Positions 44,735 to 53,219 of a stretch of DNA of 64,000 bases are shown piece by piece. Numbering within the stretch: position 1 is the stretch's first letter; every line of letters starts with the position of its first letter. A model generated the notes under the pieces. The model searched no databases. It was not told the DNA's origin and saw only the letters and a program-made list of their open reading frames with translations. A program made the position numbers and the translations under genes. Source of the stretch: Polaromonas sp. (GTDB lineage: Bacteria > Pseudomonadota > Gammaproteobacteria > Burkholderiales > Burkholderiaceae_C); NCBI GenBank assembly GCA_021737975.1, contig JAIPCZ010000002.1, positions 1-64,000 on the forward strand, in the 5' to 3' direction.

Positions 44735-45550
44735 ATGCCGCTCAAAAGCACATCCGATTCCGCCCGTGGCACCGAGGGCAAAAACGGCGTCCAGTCCCTT
44801 GAAATTGGCATGGCGATCCTGCGTGCCATCAGTGGTGGCCACCGTGCCATGATGCTCAAGGACATTGCTGCAGCGGCGGACATGCCCGCCAGCAAAGTGC
44901 ACCGCTACATCGTGAGCCTGGTGCGCGCCGGGCTGGTGGAGCAAGACCCGGTTAGCGCGCGCTACGACCTGGGGCCCTTTGCCCTGAGCCTGGGGCTGGT
45001 GGCGGTGGAACGGCTGGACCGGGTCAAACTCGGCCTGCAAGCCATTGCCGAACTGCGCGATGAGGTCAATCAAACCATCGCGCTGGCGGTGTGGAGCGAC
45101 AACGGCCCGGTCATCATCCGTTCCTTGCGCCCCTACCGCCCCATCACCGTCAACGTGATCACCGGCAGCGCGCTGCAGTTGCTCACCTCGGCCAGTGGCC
45201 GGATTTTTGCCGCTTATTTGCCGCGCGGCACCACCGATGCGCTGATTGGGCGTGAACGCGCCACGCTGGCCTTGCCGCCTGAATTGCAAACCGACACTGG
45301 CATTGATGCCATGCTCGCCCGGGTGCGCGCTGACAAGCTGTCCGTGGTCAGTGATTACCACTTGGTGCCGGGAGTCGCGGCAGCCGCCGCGCCTGTTTTT
45401 AATTTCAAGCATGAAATCACCCTGTCGGTGCTGGCCATCGGTGTCAAAAGCATGATCGACCTGACGCCCGAGGGCAAGGTGGTGACCGCCCTGAAACGCT
45501 GCGCCCAGACGCTGTCGATGCGGCTGGGTCACGTCGAGCAAGACGCCTGA
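44735..45550 (+). CDS. IclR-family transcriptional regulator of the aromatic/LIV cluster
   Basis: 271 residues: winged helix-turn-helix (SLEIGMAILRAISGGHRAMMLKDIAAAADMPASKVHRYI, cores only) and a C-terminal IclR effector domain (VVSDYHLVPGVAAAAAPVF, LSVLAIG). Members control aromatic-acid genes such as pca, pob and hmg clusters. It is the first gene of the plus-strand aromatic region, with a promoter and a palindrome in the 257 bp before livH, so regulation of that operon is inferred. The effector is unknown. Confidence 0.9.
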   Translation: MPLKSTSDSARGTEGKNGVQSLEIGMAILRAISGGHRAMMLKDIAAAADMPASKVHRYIVSLVRAGLVEQDPVSARYDLGPFALSLGLVAVERLDRVKLGLQAIAELRDEVNQTIALAVWSDNGPVIIRSLRPYRPITVNVITGSALQLLTSASGRIFAAYLPRGTTDALIGRERATLALPPELQTDTGIDAMLARVRADKLSVVSDYHLVPGVAAAAAPVFNFKHEITLSVLAIGVKSMIDLTPEGKVVTALKRCAQTLSMRLGHVEQDA

Positions 45551-45559
45551 GCCGGGCGC

Positions 45560-45621
45560 GCGGGTGGCCAATCCACCCAACCATCCCGGATGTGGCGCAG
45601 CGTCATCCGGGGGCCACCCGC
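45560..45621 (+). terminator. Nested long hairpin after the iclR gene
   Basis: GCGGGTGGCC (45560-45569) pairs with GGCCACCCGC (45612-45621), enclosing a second perfect stem CCCGGATG (45585-45592)/CATCCGGG (45604-45611). It begins 10 bp after the regulator's stop. It has no immediate U-tract, but is followed by AT-rich DNA. It likely separates iclR transcription from the liv operon. Confidence 0.6.
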
Positions 45622-45666
45622 TTGAAAACCTGTTTTAAAGCATCTCAAAAAATTTTCGAATATCAT

Positions 45667-45695
45667 TTGACAGAACTAGTTCCTTAATGCAGAAT
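45667..45695 (+). promoter_or_regulatory. Promoter of the liv-aromatic operon with palindrome in the spacer
   Basis: TTGACA (45667-45672), a 17-bp spacer and CAGAAT (45690-45695) form a good sigma-70 promoter. The spacer starts with the perfect palindrome GAACTAGTTC (45673-45682), a plausible IclR operator blocking polymerase. It is 113 bp upstream of livH. Confidence 0.6.
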
Positions 45696-45751
45696 TCAAT
45701 CCAGTGAGCCGCCTGGCTTGATCCGACACAGAAAACAACAGGAGACAACGC

Positions 45752-45808
45752 ATGTCGACATGCCCAACCCGTTTCGGGTGTTTTGAATCCGCGAGCAGGA
45801 GCGCCTGA
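45752..45808 (+). CDS. 18-codon upstream ORF coupled to livH
   Basis: AGGAGA seven bases before ATG 45752 starts an 18-residue peptide, MSTCPTRFGCFESASRSA. Its TGA shares the A with the livH ATG (TGATG overlap), so ribosomes finishing it can reinitiate on livH. The first codons lie in a 12-bp palindrome, CATGTCGACATG (45751-45762). No homologue was recognised. It is probably a leader ORF rather than a functional protein. Confidence 0.45.
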   Translation: MSTCPTRFGCFESASRSA

Positions 45809-46683
45809 TGCTGGCCGAATTTCTGCAATTCCTGTTTTCCGGCATCACCGTGGGCGCCACCTACGCGCTCGCCGCGCTGGGTTTCACGCTGATCTACAAC
45901 GCCAGCAATGTCATCAACTTTGCGCAGGGCGAATTCATCATGCTCGGCGGCATGCTGGCGGTGTTTTTTACCCAGGGCGGCCTGCCCATGCCCCTCGCGC
46001 TGGCGCTGGCCATTGCGCTGCCGGCGCTGGTGGGCGTGGTCGTGGAGAAGCTGGCCATCGAGCCGGTCAAGGGCGCCGAGTCGGTCACGCTGATCATCAT
46101 CACCATTGGCGCTTCGCTGGTCATTCGGGGTCTGGTTCAGGTCTGGCTCGGCAAGGGCACCTTCAGCCTGCCGGCGTTCTCGGGCGACGTGCCGCTGCAA
46201 ATTCTGGGCGCCACGCTGATGCCTCAAAGCCTGTGGGTGCTGGGTGTCACGGCCATCGTGGTGGTGGCGCTTTGGTACTTCTTCAACCGCACCCTGCACG
46301 GCAAGGCCATGCTGGCCACCTCCTACAACCGGGTGGCGGCCGAGCTCGTCGGCATCAACACCAACTGGGTGCTGTTTTTGAGCTTTGCCATGTCGGCGGC
46401 ATTGGGCGCGCTGGGGGGCATTCTGGTGACCCCCATCACGCTGACCTCCTATGACGTGGGCATCATGCTCGGCCTCAAGGGTTTTGTGGCCGCCGTGGTC
46501 GGCGGCCTGGGCAACGGCCTGGGCGCGGTGGTCGGCGGCTTGCTGGTGGGTATTCTGGAAGCCATGGGCGCGGGCTACATCTCGTCGTCCTACAAGGATG
46601 CGATCCCGTTTGTGCTGATCCTGCTGATCTTGTTCTTCATGCCGCGCGGCCTGTTTGGCGGCAAATCAACCGATCGGGTCTGA
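45808..46683 (+). CDS. livH: LIV-type ABC transporter permease LivH
   Basis: 291 residues with about eight membrane helices and the family start FLFSGITVGATYALAALGF, NFAQGEFIMLGGML and the EAA-like loop NRVAAELVGINTNWVLF. It is one of the two permeases of a branched-chain-amino-acid-type ABC importer. It is followed 2 bp later by livM. In the aromatic-degradation context the transporter may import an aromatic acid rather than leucine. Confidence 0.93.
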   Translation: MLAEFLQFLFSGITVGATYALAALGFTLIYNASNVINFAQGEFIMLGGMLAVFFTQGGLPMPLALALAIALPALVGVVVEKLAIEPVKGAESVTLIIITIGASLVIRGLVQVWLGKGTFSLPAFSGDVPLQILGATLMPQSLWVLGVTAIVVVALWYFFNRTLHGKAMLATSYNRVAAELVGINTNWVLFLSFAMSAALGALGGILVTPITLTSYDVGIMLGLKGFVAAVVGGLGNGLGAVVGGLLVGILEAMGAGYISSSYKDAIPFVLILLILFFMPRGLFGGKSTDRV

Positions 46684-46685
46684 GC

Positions 46686-47618
46686 ATGAAAAAGAGTCCT
46701 TTCATTGGCCTGTACATCATCATGGCCGTGCTGCTGGTGCTGCCCTTTGTGTTGCCCAACAGCTTCTATGTCGACCTGGCGATCCGCATGGCCATCAACG
46801 CCATCGTTGTGCTGGGGCTGAACCTGCTGATCGGCTTCGCCGGCCAGATCAGCCTGGGTCATGCCGGTTTTCTGGGCATCGGGGCCTACGCCTCGGCGGC
46901 ACTGCCGAGCCATTTCGGCTGGCACCCGATGCTGGCTTTGCTGGCCGGGGCCGCGGCAGCGGGTCTGCTGGCGGCCATTGTGGCGCGGCCCATTTTCAAG
47001 CTCAAGGGTCACTACCTGGCCATGGCCACCCTGGGACTGGGCATCATCATCAACATCGTGGTGCGCAACGAGGCCGCCTGGACCGGTGGCCCGGACGGCA
47101 TGCCGGTGCCTGCCATGAGCCTGGCCGGCTTCGAGATTTCGGGTGACAAACACTGGTACTGGATTGTTGCCATGCTGCTGTCGGTCAGTGTCTGGGCGTC
47201 GCTCAACCTGATCGACTCGCCATTTGGCCGCGCGCTGCGCGCGCTGCACGGCAGCGAGGTCGCCTCCAAGGTGGTGGGGGTCGACGTGGTGCGCTACAAG
47301 GTCGCCATCTTTGTGTTGTCGGCGGTGTTCGCCAGCATCATGGGCAGCGTGACCGCGCATTACGTGGGTTTTGTCACGCCCAACCTGGCGGACTTCTTCC
47401 ACTCCATCGAGCTGGTCACCATGGTAGTGATCGGCGGCATGGCCTCGGTCTACGGCTCGGTGGTGGGCGCCGTGCTGCTCACGGCCCTGCCGCAGGCGCT
47501 GACCTCGTTCGAAGGTTGGGAAACCGTGATCTTTGGCGCCATCCTGATGCTGTGCATGATCTTCCTGCCCAAAGGCCTGGTGCCCACCCTGGCCGCCAAA
47601 TTCAGCAAGGGAGAATGA
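46686..47618 (+). CDS. livM: LIV-type ABC transporter permease LivM
   Basis: 310 residues with about nine helices; GLNLLIGFAGQISLGHAGFLGIGAYASA is the typical LivM segment (core GQISLGHAGFLGIGAY). The cytoplasmic coupling loop reads RALRALHGSEVASKVVGVDV. Its TGA overlaps the start of livG. It partners LivH. Confidence 0.93.
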   Translation: MKKSPFIGLYIIMAVLLVLPFVLPNSFYVDLAIRMAINAIVVLGLNLLIGFAGQISLGHAGFLGIGAYASAALPSHFGWHPMLALLAGAAAAGLLAAIVARPIFKLKGHYLAMATLGLGIIINIVVRNEAAWTGGPDGMPVPAMSLAGFEISGDKHWYWIVAMLLSVSVWASLNLIDSPFGRALRALHGSEVASKVVGVDVVRYKVAIFVLSAVFASIMGSVTAHYVGFVTPNLADFFHSIELVTMVVIGGMASVYGSVVGAVLLTALPQALTSFEGWETVIFGAILMLCMIFLPKGLVPTLAAKFSKGE

Positions 47619-48382
47619 GCATGGCCCTGCTGGAAGTCAAAGACCTGTCGATCCACTTTGGTGGTGTCAAGGCGGTGCAAAACGTCAGCTTTACCATCGA
47701 CGCCGGCATTGTCTACGCGGTGATCGGCCCCAACGGCGCCGGTAAAACCACGCTGTTCAACCTGATCACGGGGGTCTACACACCGACCACCGGCACGATT
47801 TTTCTCGATGGTGAATCCATCGGCGGAAAATCGCCCGACGAGCTGGCCCGTCGTGGCGTAGCGCGCACGTTCCAGAACCTGCAAATTTGCATGAACATGA
47901 GCGCGGTTGAAAACGTCATGGTCGGCGCGCATTTGCGCTTGGACCGCAACCTGCTCAAGGCCGCCCTGCGCTGGCCCGCGCTCAAACGCCGCGACCGCGA
48001 ATTACATGGCGAGGCGGCTGAACTGATGCGTTTTGTCGGCCTGCACGACTACATCAACGCCCGCGCCGACAGCATGCCCTACGGTGCGCTCAAGCGGCTC
48101 GAAATCGCCCGTGCCCTGGCCATGAAGCCGCGCCTGATTTTTCTGGACGAGCCCGCTGCCGGCCTCAACCCCAAGGAAACCATCGAGGTCGATGCGCTGG
48201 TGCGCAAGGTGGCCGATTCGGGTGTCACGGTGGTGCTGGTCGAGCACGACATGAAGATGGTGATGAACCTCTCTGACCGGATTCTGGTGCTGGACTACGG
48301 CCGCAAGCTGACCGAGGGCACGGGTGCCGAAGTGCGCCGCAACCCCGATGTGATCGCCGCCTATCTTGGCGCACACGCCTGA
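47615..48382 (+). CDS. livG: LIV-type ABC transporter ATPase LivG
   Basis: 255 residues: Walker A IGPNGAGKTTLFN, LivG-type FQNLQICMNMSAVENVMVG, a signature read as PYGALKRLEIARALAMKP (degenerate relative to LSGG-Q, usual for LivG), Walker B LIFLDEPAAGLNP and the H-loop VEHDMKM. The ATGAGC start at 47615 overlaps the livM stop; ATG 47621 is an alternative. Confidence 0.93.
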   Translation: MSMALLEVKDLSIHFGGVKAVQNVSFTIDAGIVYAVIGPNGAGKTTLFNLITGVYTPTTGTIFLDGESIGGKSPDELARRGVARTFQNLQICMNMSAVENVMVGAHLRLDRNLLKAALRWPALKRRDRELHGEAAELMRFVGLHDYINARADSMPYGALKRLEIARALAMKPRLIFLDEPAAGLNPKETIEVDALVRKVADSGVTVVLVEHDMKMVMNLSDRILVLDYGRKLTEGTGAEVRRNPDVIAAYLGAHA

Positions 48383-48396
48383 ACCCAAGGGACACC

Positions 48397-49713
48397 ATGG
48401 ACGCACTCAACATCATCAGCCAGGACCACAGCAACCTGTGGCGTCTGGCCACCACCATTGACCACGTGGCCGCCGACATGGAAGCCGGCGCACCGGTCGA
48501 GCAGTCGTTTTTCAACGCGGTGTTTGACTACATCGAGCAGTTTGTGGACCGCTCGCACCATCCCAAGGAAGACGACTATCTGTTTCGGCTGCTGCGCCTG
48601 CGCAGCCCCGAGGCCGCGAGCATTTTGGACAGCCTGCAAGTTGAACACCGCGACGGTCCTGCCAAGCTGGCGGCCCTGCGCGACAAGGTCTCCCAGGCGA
48701 GCGCGGGCGCGTTGTCCGGTGGCCAGTTGGCCACCGAGCTGCGCAGCTACACCGTGGGCCTGAAGGCCCATATCCGCACCGAAGAAAAGAGTGTTTTGCC
48801 GCTGGCGCGCAGCGCGCTGCTGGAGGCAGACTGGGCCGAGATCAACCAGGCGTTTCTGGACAACGACGACCCGCTGTTCGGCGAGAAAGCCCGCGAAGAG
48901 TTTCGCCAACTGTTCCACCGCATCGTCAGCCTTGCCCCCGAGTCGGTGGGGCTGGGCGGGCACAGCGAGGGCACGCTGCAACCCTTGCCCGATCGCACCA
49001 AGGCCGAGGTGCAACTGCGCGTCGAAGGCATGGAGAGTTGTTACGGCCGCATCAAGGCGCTCAAGGGCATCAGCATCGAGGTGCGTCGCGGCGAAACCGT
49101 TGCGCTGGTCGGGGCCAACGGCGCGGGCAAGACCACGTTTTTGCGCACCCTGTCAGGCGTGCAGCCGATGAGCGCGGGCAGCATCCACTTCAAGGGCGAG
49201 GACATCAGCCGGCTGCGCTCGGACAAGCGCATGCGCCTGGGCATTTGCCAAAGCCCCGAAGGCCGCCAGGTGTTTGGCCCGCTGTCGATTGAAGACAACC
49301 TGGCGCTGGGCGCCTACACCCAGCCGCGCGAGCAGGTGGCAGGCGACATGGAAAAGATATTCACCATGTTCCCGATCCTGAAGGAAAAACGGGCCCTGCC
49401 GGCGGGCACCCTGTCGGGCGGCCAGCAACAGATGCTGGCCATCGGCCGCGCGCTGATGGGCCGGCCCAGCCTGCTGCTGCTCGACGAGCCGTCCATGGGC
49501 CTGGCGCCGCTGCTGGTCGAAGAAGTTTTTAACGTCATCAAGATGCTCAAGAGCAAGGGCATGACGATTTTGCTGGTCGAGCAAAACGCCTTTGCCGCGC
49601 TGGCCATTGCCGACCGCGGCTATGTGCTGGAGACCGGCACGGTCACCCTGACCGGAACCGGCCAGGAGCTCATCAGCAACGAACAGGTGCGCGCCGCGTA
49701 CCTCGGAATGTAA
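48397..49713 (+). CDS. Hemerythrin-LivF fusion: LIV-type ABC ATPase with N-terminal HHE domain
   Basis: 438 residues, about 200 longer than normal LivF. Residues 1-135 are a hemerythrin-like four-helix domain with all expected non-haem diiron ligands: His11, His54-x3-Glu58, His84, His125-x3-Glu129. After a linker (about 136-204) comes a complete LivF ATPase: Walker A GANGAGKTT (239-247), CQSPEGRQVFGPLS, signature LSGGQQQ, Walker B LLLLDEPSMGL and H-loop VEQNAF. Hemerythrin domains bind O2 or sense iron/redox state, so transport may be gated by oxygen or iron. The reading frame is continuous from a single ATG, 14 bp after livG. Confidence 0.93.
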   Translation: MDALNIISQDHSNLWRLATTIDHVAADMEAGAPVEQSFFNAVFDYIEQFVDRSHHPKEDDYLFRLLRLRSPEAASILDSLQVEHRDGPAKLAALRDKVSQASAGALSGGQLATELRSYTVGLKAHIRTEEKSVLPLARSALLEADWAEINQAFLDNDDPLFGEKAREEFRQLFHRIVSLAPESVGLGGHSEGTLQPLPDRTKAEVQLRVEGMESCYGRIKALKGISIEVRRGETVALVGANGAGKTTFLRTLSGVQPMSAGSIHFKGEDISRLRSDKRMRLGICQSPEGRQVFGPLSIEDNLALGAYTQPREQVAGDMEKIFTMFPILKEKRALPAGTLSGGQQQMLAIGRALMGRPSLLLLDEPSMGLAPLLVEEVFNVIKMLKSKGMTILLVEQNAFAALAIADRGYVLETGTVTLTGTGQELISNEQVRAAYLGM

Positions 49714-49734
49714 ATACAACCCCAAGGAATCAAG

Positions 49735-50700
49735 ATGACCAAAAAATTCGCATCCCAGGCCGACCTGGAAGTCAAGAAGACCACCTTTGCCCAGCTCTCC
49801 GAGCACTGCTGGGCCTACACCGCCGAGGGCGACCCCAACACCGGCGTCATCATTGGCGAGGACGCGGTGTTGATCTGCGACGCCCTGGCCACCCCGGTGA
49901 TGGCGCAAAGCCTGATCGCCGAGATCCGCAAGGTGTCCGACAAACCCATCAAATACGTGGTGCTGTCGCACTATCACGCGGTGCGCGTGCTGGGCGCCTC
50001 AGGCTACAAAGACGCGGGCATGCAGGAAATCATTGCCAGCCAGGGCACCTACGAGATGATCGTGGAGCGCGGCGCGCAAGACATGCAGTCCGAATACGAA
50101 CGCTTCCCGCGCCTGTTTGACGCCTTTGACTCCATCCCCGGCCTGACCTGGCCGACCATGGTGTTCAAGGACGAGATGACGCTGTGGATGGGCAAGCTCG
50201 AGGTCAAGATCATGCACGTGGGCCCCGGCCACACCAAGGGCGACACCATTGTCTGGGTGCCGTCTGAAAAAGTGCTGTTCTCGGGTGACCTGATGGAGGC
50301 CGATGCCGCCTGTTACACCGGCGACGCCCAGCTGGAGGAATGGCCCGCCACGCTCGACGCGCTGGCCGCCCTCAAGCCCGAAAAAATCGTGCCCGGCCGT
50401 GGCCCGGCGCTCGACACCCCAGAGCGTGTGGCCGCCGGCCTGGCCTACACCCGCGACTTTGTGACCACGCTGCTGAGCTCCGCCAAGGAAGCCGTGGCGC
50501 AGGGCATGAACCTGAACCAGGCGATGGCGCATTGCCGCAAGGCGATGGACCCCAAGTTTGGCCAGGTCTTCATCTACGAGCACTGCCTGCCATTTGACGT
50601 GACCCGCGCCGTGGACGAGGCCAGCGGCATCAAACACCCGCGCATCTGGACCGCCGAGCGCGACAAGGAAATGTGGCACGGCCTGCAAGCGGCTGAGTAA
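49735..50700 (+). CDS. MBL-fold metallo-hydrolase-like protein with altered metal motif
   Basis: 321 residues with the metallo-beta-lactamase fold: NTGVIIGEDAVLICDALATP, then LSHYHAVRVLG in place of HxHxDH. The two His remain, but the following Asp-His that bind the second metal are Val-Arg. Later ligands GPGHTKGD and FSGDLMEADAA are present. It may bind one metal or act on an acyl/CoA or glutathione ester differently from standard members. It starts 21 bp after the livF fusion and precedes the FAD monooxygenase gene. Confidence 0.82.
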   Translation: MTKKFASQADLEVKKTTFAQLSEHCWAYTAEGDPNTGVIIGEDAVLICDALATPVMAQSLIAEIRKVSDKPIKYVVLSHYHAVRVLGASGYKDAGMQEIIASQGTYEMIVERGAQDMQSEYERFPRLFDAFDSIPGLTWPTMVFKDEMTLWMGKLEVKIMHVGPGHTKGDTIVWVPSEKVLFSGDLMEADAACYTGDAQLEEWPATLDALAALKPEKIVPGRGPALDTPERVAAGLAYTRDFVTTLLSSAKEAVAQGMNLNQAMAHCRKAMDPKFGQVFIYEHCLPFDVTRAVDEASGIKHPRIWTAERDKEMWHGLQAAE

Positions 50701-50743
50701 TTCGAAGCACATTGGCAAAAAAATTGAATACCAGAGACAAGCC

Positions 50744-52417
50744 ATGTTGAGCACTTACCAATATCCGAAATTTGACTACGCCCGCCCGCCCGAGCAGTCC
50801 GGCGCTGGCAAGAAGCGCTACCCCGTGGTGGTGGTCGGCGCCGGCCCGGTGGGCCTGGCGGCGGCCATCGAGCTGGCCCAGTCCGGCGTGCCGGTAGTGC
50901 TGCTCGACGACGACGACACCGTCTCGGTGGGCTCGCGCGGCGTCTGTTACGCCAAGCGCACGCTTGAGGTGCTGGACCGCCTTGGCCTGGGTGAGCCTTG
51001 TATGGACAAGGGTGTGAGCTGGAACGTGGGCCGCACCTTTTTCCGCGAGCAGGAGGTCTACAACTTCAACCTCTTGCCCCAAGCTGACCACAAGCGCCCC
51101 GGCATGATCAACCTGCAGCAGTACTACCTTGAGGAGTTCGAGGTGACACGCGCCAAGGAACTGCCGAACCTGGACCTGCGCTTCAAAAACAAGGTGCTTT
51201 CCGTGACGCCTCAAGGTGATGGCGCCACGCTGCAAGTCGAGACCCCTGACGGCGTTTACACACTGGAAACCGACTGGCTGGTGGTGGCCGACGGCGCTCG
51301 CAGCGGTATTCGACGCCTGATGAACCTGGACATCGAGGGCAAGATTTTCAAGGACCGCTTCCTGATTGCCGACGTGGTCATGAAGGCCGATTTTCCGCAC
51401 GAGCGCTGGTTCTGGTTTGACCCGCCGTTTCACCCGGGCCAGTCGGTGTTGCTGCACCGCCAGGCCGACAACGTCTACCGCATCGACTTCCAGTTGGGCT
51501 GGGACGCCGACCCCGAGGAAGAAAAGAAACCCGAAAAAGTCATTCCGCGCATCAAGGCCATGCTTGGCGACGAGCGCGAGTTCGAGCTCGAATGGGTCAG
51601 CGTCTACACCTTCCAGTGCCGCCGCATGAACGCCTTCACCCACGGCCACGTGCTGTTTGCGGGTGATGCCGCGCACCAGGTGTCGCCCTTTGGCGCGCGT
51701 GGCGCCAACTCCGGCATTCAGGACACCGACAACCTGTGCTGGAAACTCAAACTGGTGATCGAGGGCAAGGCCCCGCCCGAGCTGCTCGACACCTACTCCG
51801 AAGAGCGTGTCTTTGCCGCCGAAGAAAACCTGATGAATTCCACCCGCTCCACCGACTTCATCACGCCCAAAAGCAAGACCTCGCTGATGTTTCGCAATGC
51901 CACCCTCAGCCTGGCGCGCGAACATGCCTTTGCCCGTGCGCTGGTCAACTCCGGGCGCCTGTCGGTGCCGGCCATCCTCACCGCGTCGAGCCTGAACACG
52001 CCTGACAGCGATGTCTTTGCCGGCGACATGGTGCCCGGCGCCCCCATGGACGACGCGCCCATGCATGTGGACGGCCGCGAGTCCTGGCTGCTCGACAACG
52101 TGGGCAAGTGTTTCATGGTGTTGCTGTACGTCACCGACCCGGCGCAGGTGAGCACCGAACTGTTGAACGCCTTCGCGGCCGTGGCCAGTGGCCCGCTGGC
52201 GCCCGAACTGGTGCTGGTGTCGGGCAAGCCGGGTGTGGCGCCGCAAGGCCTTCGCCTGCTGGAAGACCGGGCAGGGCGTTTTGCCGAGCGCTTTGACGCG
52301 CGGATGGGCACGAGCTACCTGATTCGCCCGGACCAGCATGTGGCGGCACGCTGGCGCAGCCTTGACGCGGCGCACGTTGGCACCGCGCTGGCCCGCGCCA
52401 CCTGCAAACTGCAATAA
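50744..52417 (+). CDS. Class A FAD-dependent aromatic-ring monooxygenase
   Basis: 557 residues of the PHBH/MhpA-type flavin hydroxylases. GAGPVGLAAAIELAQSG (FAD Rossmann), VADGARSGIRRLMN (DG motif) and FAGDAAHQVSPFGARGANSGIQD (GD motif, cores only) are intact; the C-terminal thioredoxin-like domain is present. It uses NAD(P)H and O2 to hydroxylate an aromatic ring, by family probably a 3-hydroxyphenyl-acid. The substrate is not assignable from sequence; neighbours suggest hydroxyphenylacetate- or hydroxybenzoate-like compounds. Confidence 0.9.
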   Translation: MLSTYQYPKFDYARPPEQSGAGKKRYPVVVVGAGPVGLAAAIELAQSGVPVVLLDDDDTVSVGSRGVCYAKRTLEVLDRLGLGEPCMDKGVSWNVGRTFFREQEVYNFNLLPQADHKRPGMINLQQYYLEEFEVTRAKELPNLDLRFKNKVLSVTPQGDGATLQVETPDGVYTLETDWLVVADGARSGIRRLMNLDIEGKIFKDRFLIADVVMKADFPHERWFWFDPPFHPGQSVLLHRQADNVYRIDFQLGWDADPEEEKKPEKVIPRIKAMLGDEREFELEWVSVYTFQCRRMNAFTHGHVLFAGDAAHQVSPFGARGANSGIQDTDNLCWKLKLVIEGKAPPELLDTYSEERVFAAEENLMNSTRSTDFITPKSKTSLMFRNATLSLAREHAFARALVNSGRLSVPAILTASSLNTPDSDVFAGDMVPGAPMDDAPMHVDGRESWLLDNVGKCFMVLLYVTDPAQVSTELLNAFAAVASGPLAPELVLVSGKPGVAPQGLRLLEDRAGRFAERFDARMGTSYLIRPDQHVAARWRSLDAAHVGTALARATCKLQ

Positions 52418-52427
52418 GGAGTTCACG

Positions 52428-52652
52428 ATGTCCCTGAACCTGAAACCCAATTTCAACGAATCCGGCAAGCGTTACTTTCACGCGTTCACCCCCGGCGATG
52501 ACTTTTATGAAGCGCTGATCGAGACCCACCGCGACCTCAGCGACGAGCAAAGCGCCATGGTCAACGCCAAGCTGGTGCTGCTGCTGGCCAACCATGTGGG
52601 CGACATCAGCGTGCTGCGCGAAGCCATGCAGATCGCCCGTCAAGATTCTTAA
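52428..52652 (+). CDS. DUF2783 small protein
   Basis: 74 residues, NLKPNFNESGKRYFHAFTPG..., helical and hydrophilic, matching the small DUF2783 family that accompanies FAD monooxygenase genes. It sits between the monooxygenase (10 bp) and VOC genes. Function unknown; an accessory or flavin-protein partner role is inferred from conserved context only. Confidence 0.8.
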   Translation: MSLNLKPNFNESGKRYFHAFTPGDDFYEALIETHRDLSDEQSAMVNAKLVLLLANHVGDISVLREAMQIARQDS

Positions 52653-52673
52653 GAACAAACACCAGGATTCCCC

Positions 52674-53213
52674 ATGCAAATCCAGAAAATCCACCATGTG
52701 GCCTACCGCTGCAAAGATGCCAAACAGACCGTGGAGTGGTACGGCAAGTACCTCAACATGAATTTCATTTTGGCGATCGCCGAGAACGAGGTGCCTTCCA
52801 CCAAGGAGCCCGACCCCTATATGCACGTCTTTCTGGACGCCGGCGGCGGCAATGTGCTGGCTTTTTTCGAGTTGCCCACCAAACCCGAGATGAGCCGCGA
52901 CATGAACACCCCGGCCTGGACACAACACCTGGCCATGCAAGTGGCGACGGTCGACGAGTTGCTCGAAACCAAGGCCAAGCTCGAAGCCGATGGCATCGAG
53001 GTGGTGGGGCCGACCGACCACACCATCTTCAAGTCGATCTACTTCTTTGACCCCAGCGGTCACCGGCTGGAACTGGCCGCCAACACCGGCACACCCAAGA
53101 TGGCGAAGATGCTCGACGATGCCAAGTGGGACATGCTCAACGAATGGGCCGTTACCAAAAAGGCCCCGCAGCACGCGCGCTGGATGCACGACGGCTCTTA
53201 TGCCGGGGAGTAA
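52674..53213 (+). CDS. VOC-family protein (glyoxalase/extradiol dioxygenase-like)
   Basis: 179 residues with two VOC half-modules. Candidate metal ligands by position are His8 (KIHHVAY), His85 (TQHLAMQV) and Glu133 (GHRLELAA), the 2-His-1-Glu set used by extradiol dioxygenases and by glyoxalase-type enzymes. The length is shorter than type I extradiol dioxygenases (about 290 aa), so a one-module dioxygenase or an isomerase/lyase is possible. It lies between the ring monooxygenase and the fumarylacetoacetase-type hydrolase and may open or isomerise the ring product. Confidence 0.8.
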   Translation: MQIQKIHHVAYRCKDAKQTVEWYGKYLNMNFILAIAENEVPSTKEPDPYMHVFLDAGGGNVLAFFELPTKPEMSRDMNTPAWTQHLAMQVATVDELLETKAKLEADGIEVVGPTDHTIFKSIYFFDPSGHRLELAANTGTPKMAKMLDDAKWDMLNEWAVTKKAPQHARWMHDGSYAGE

Positions 53214-53219
53214 AGACAC

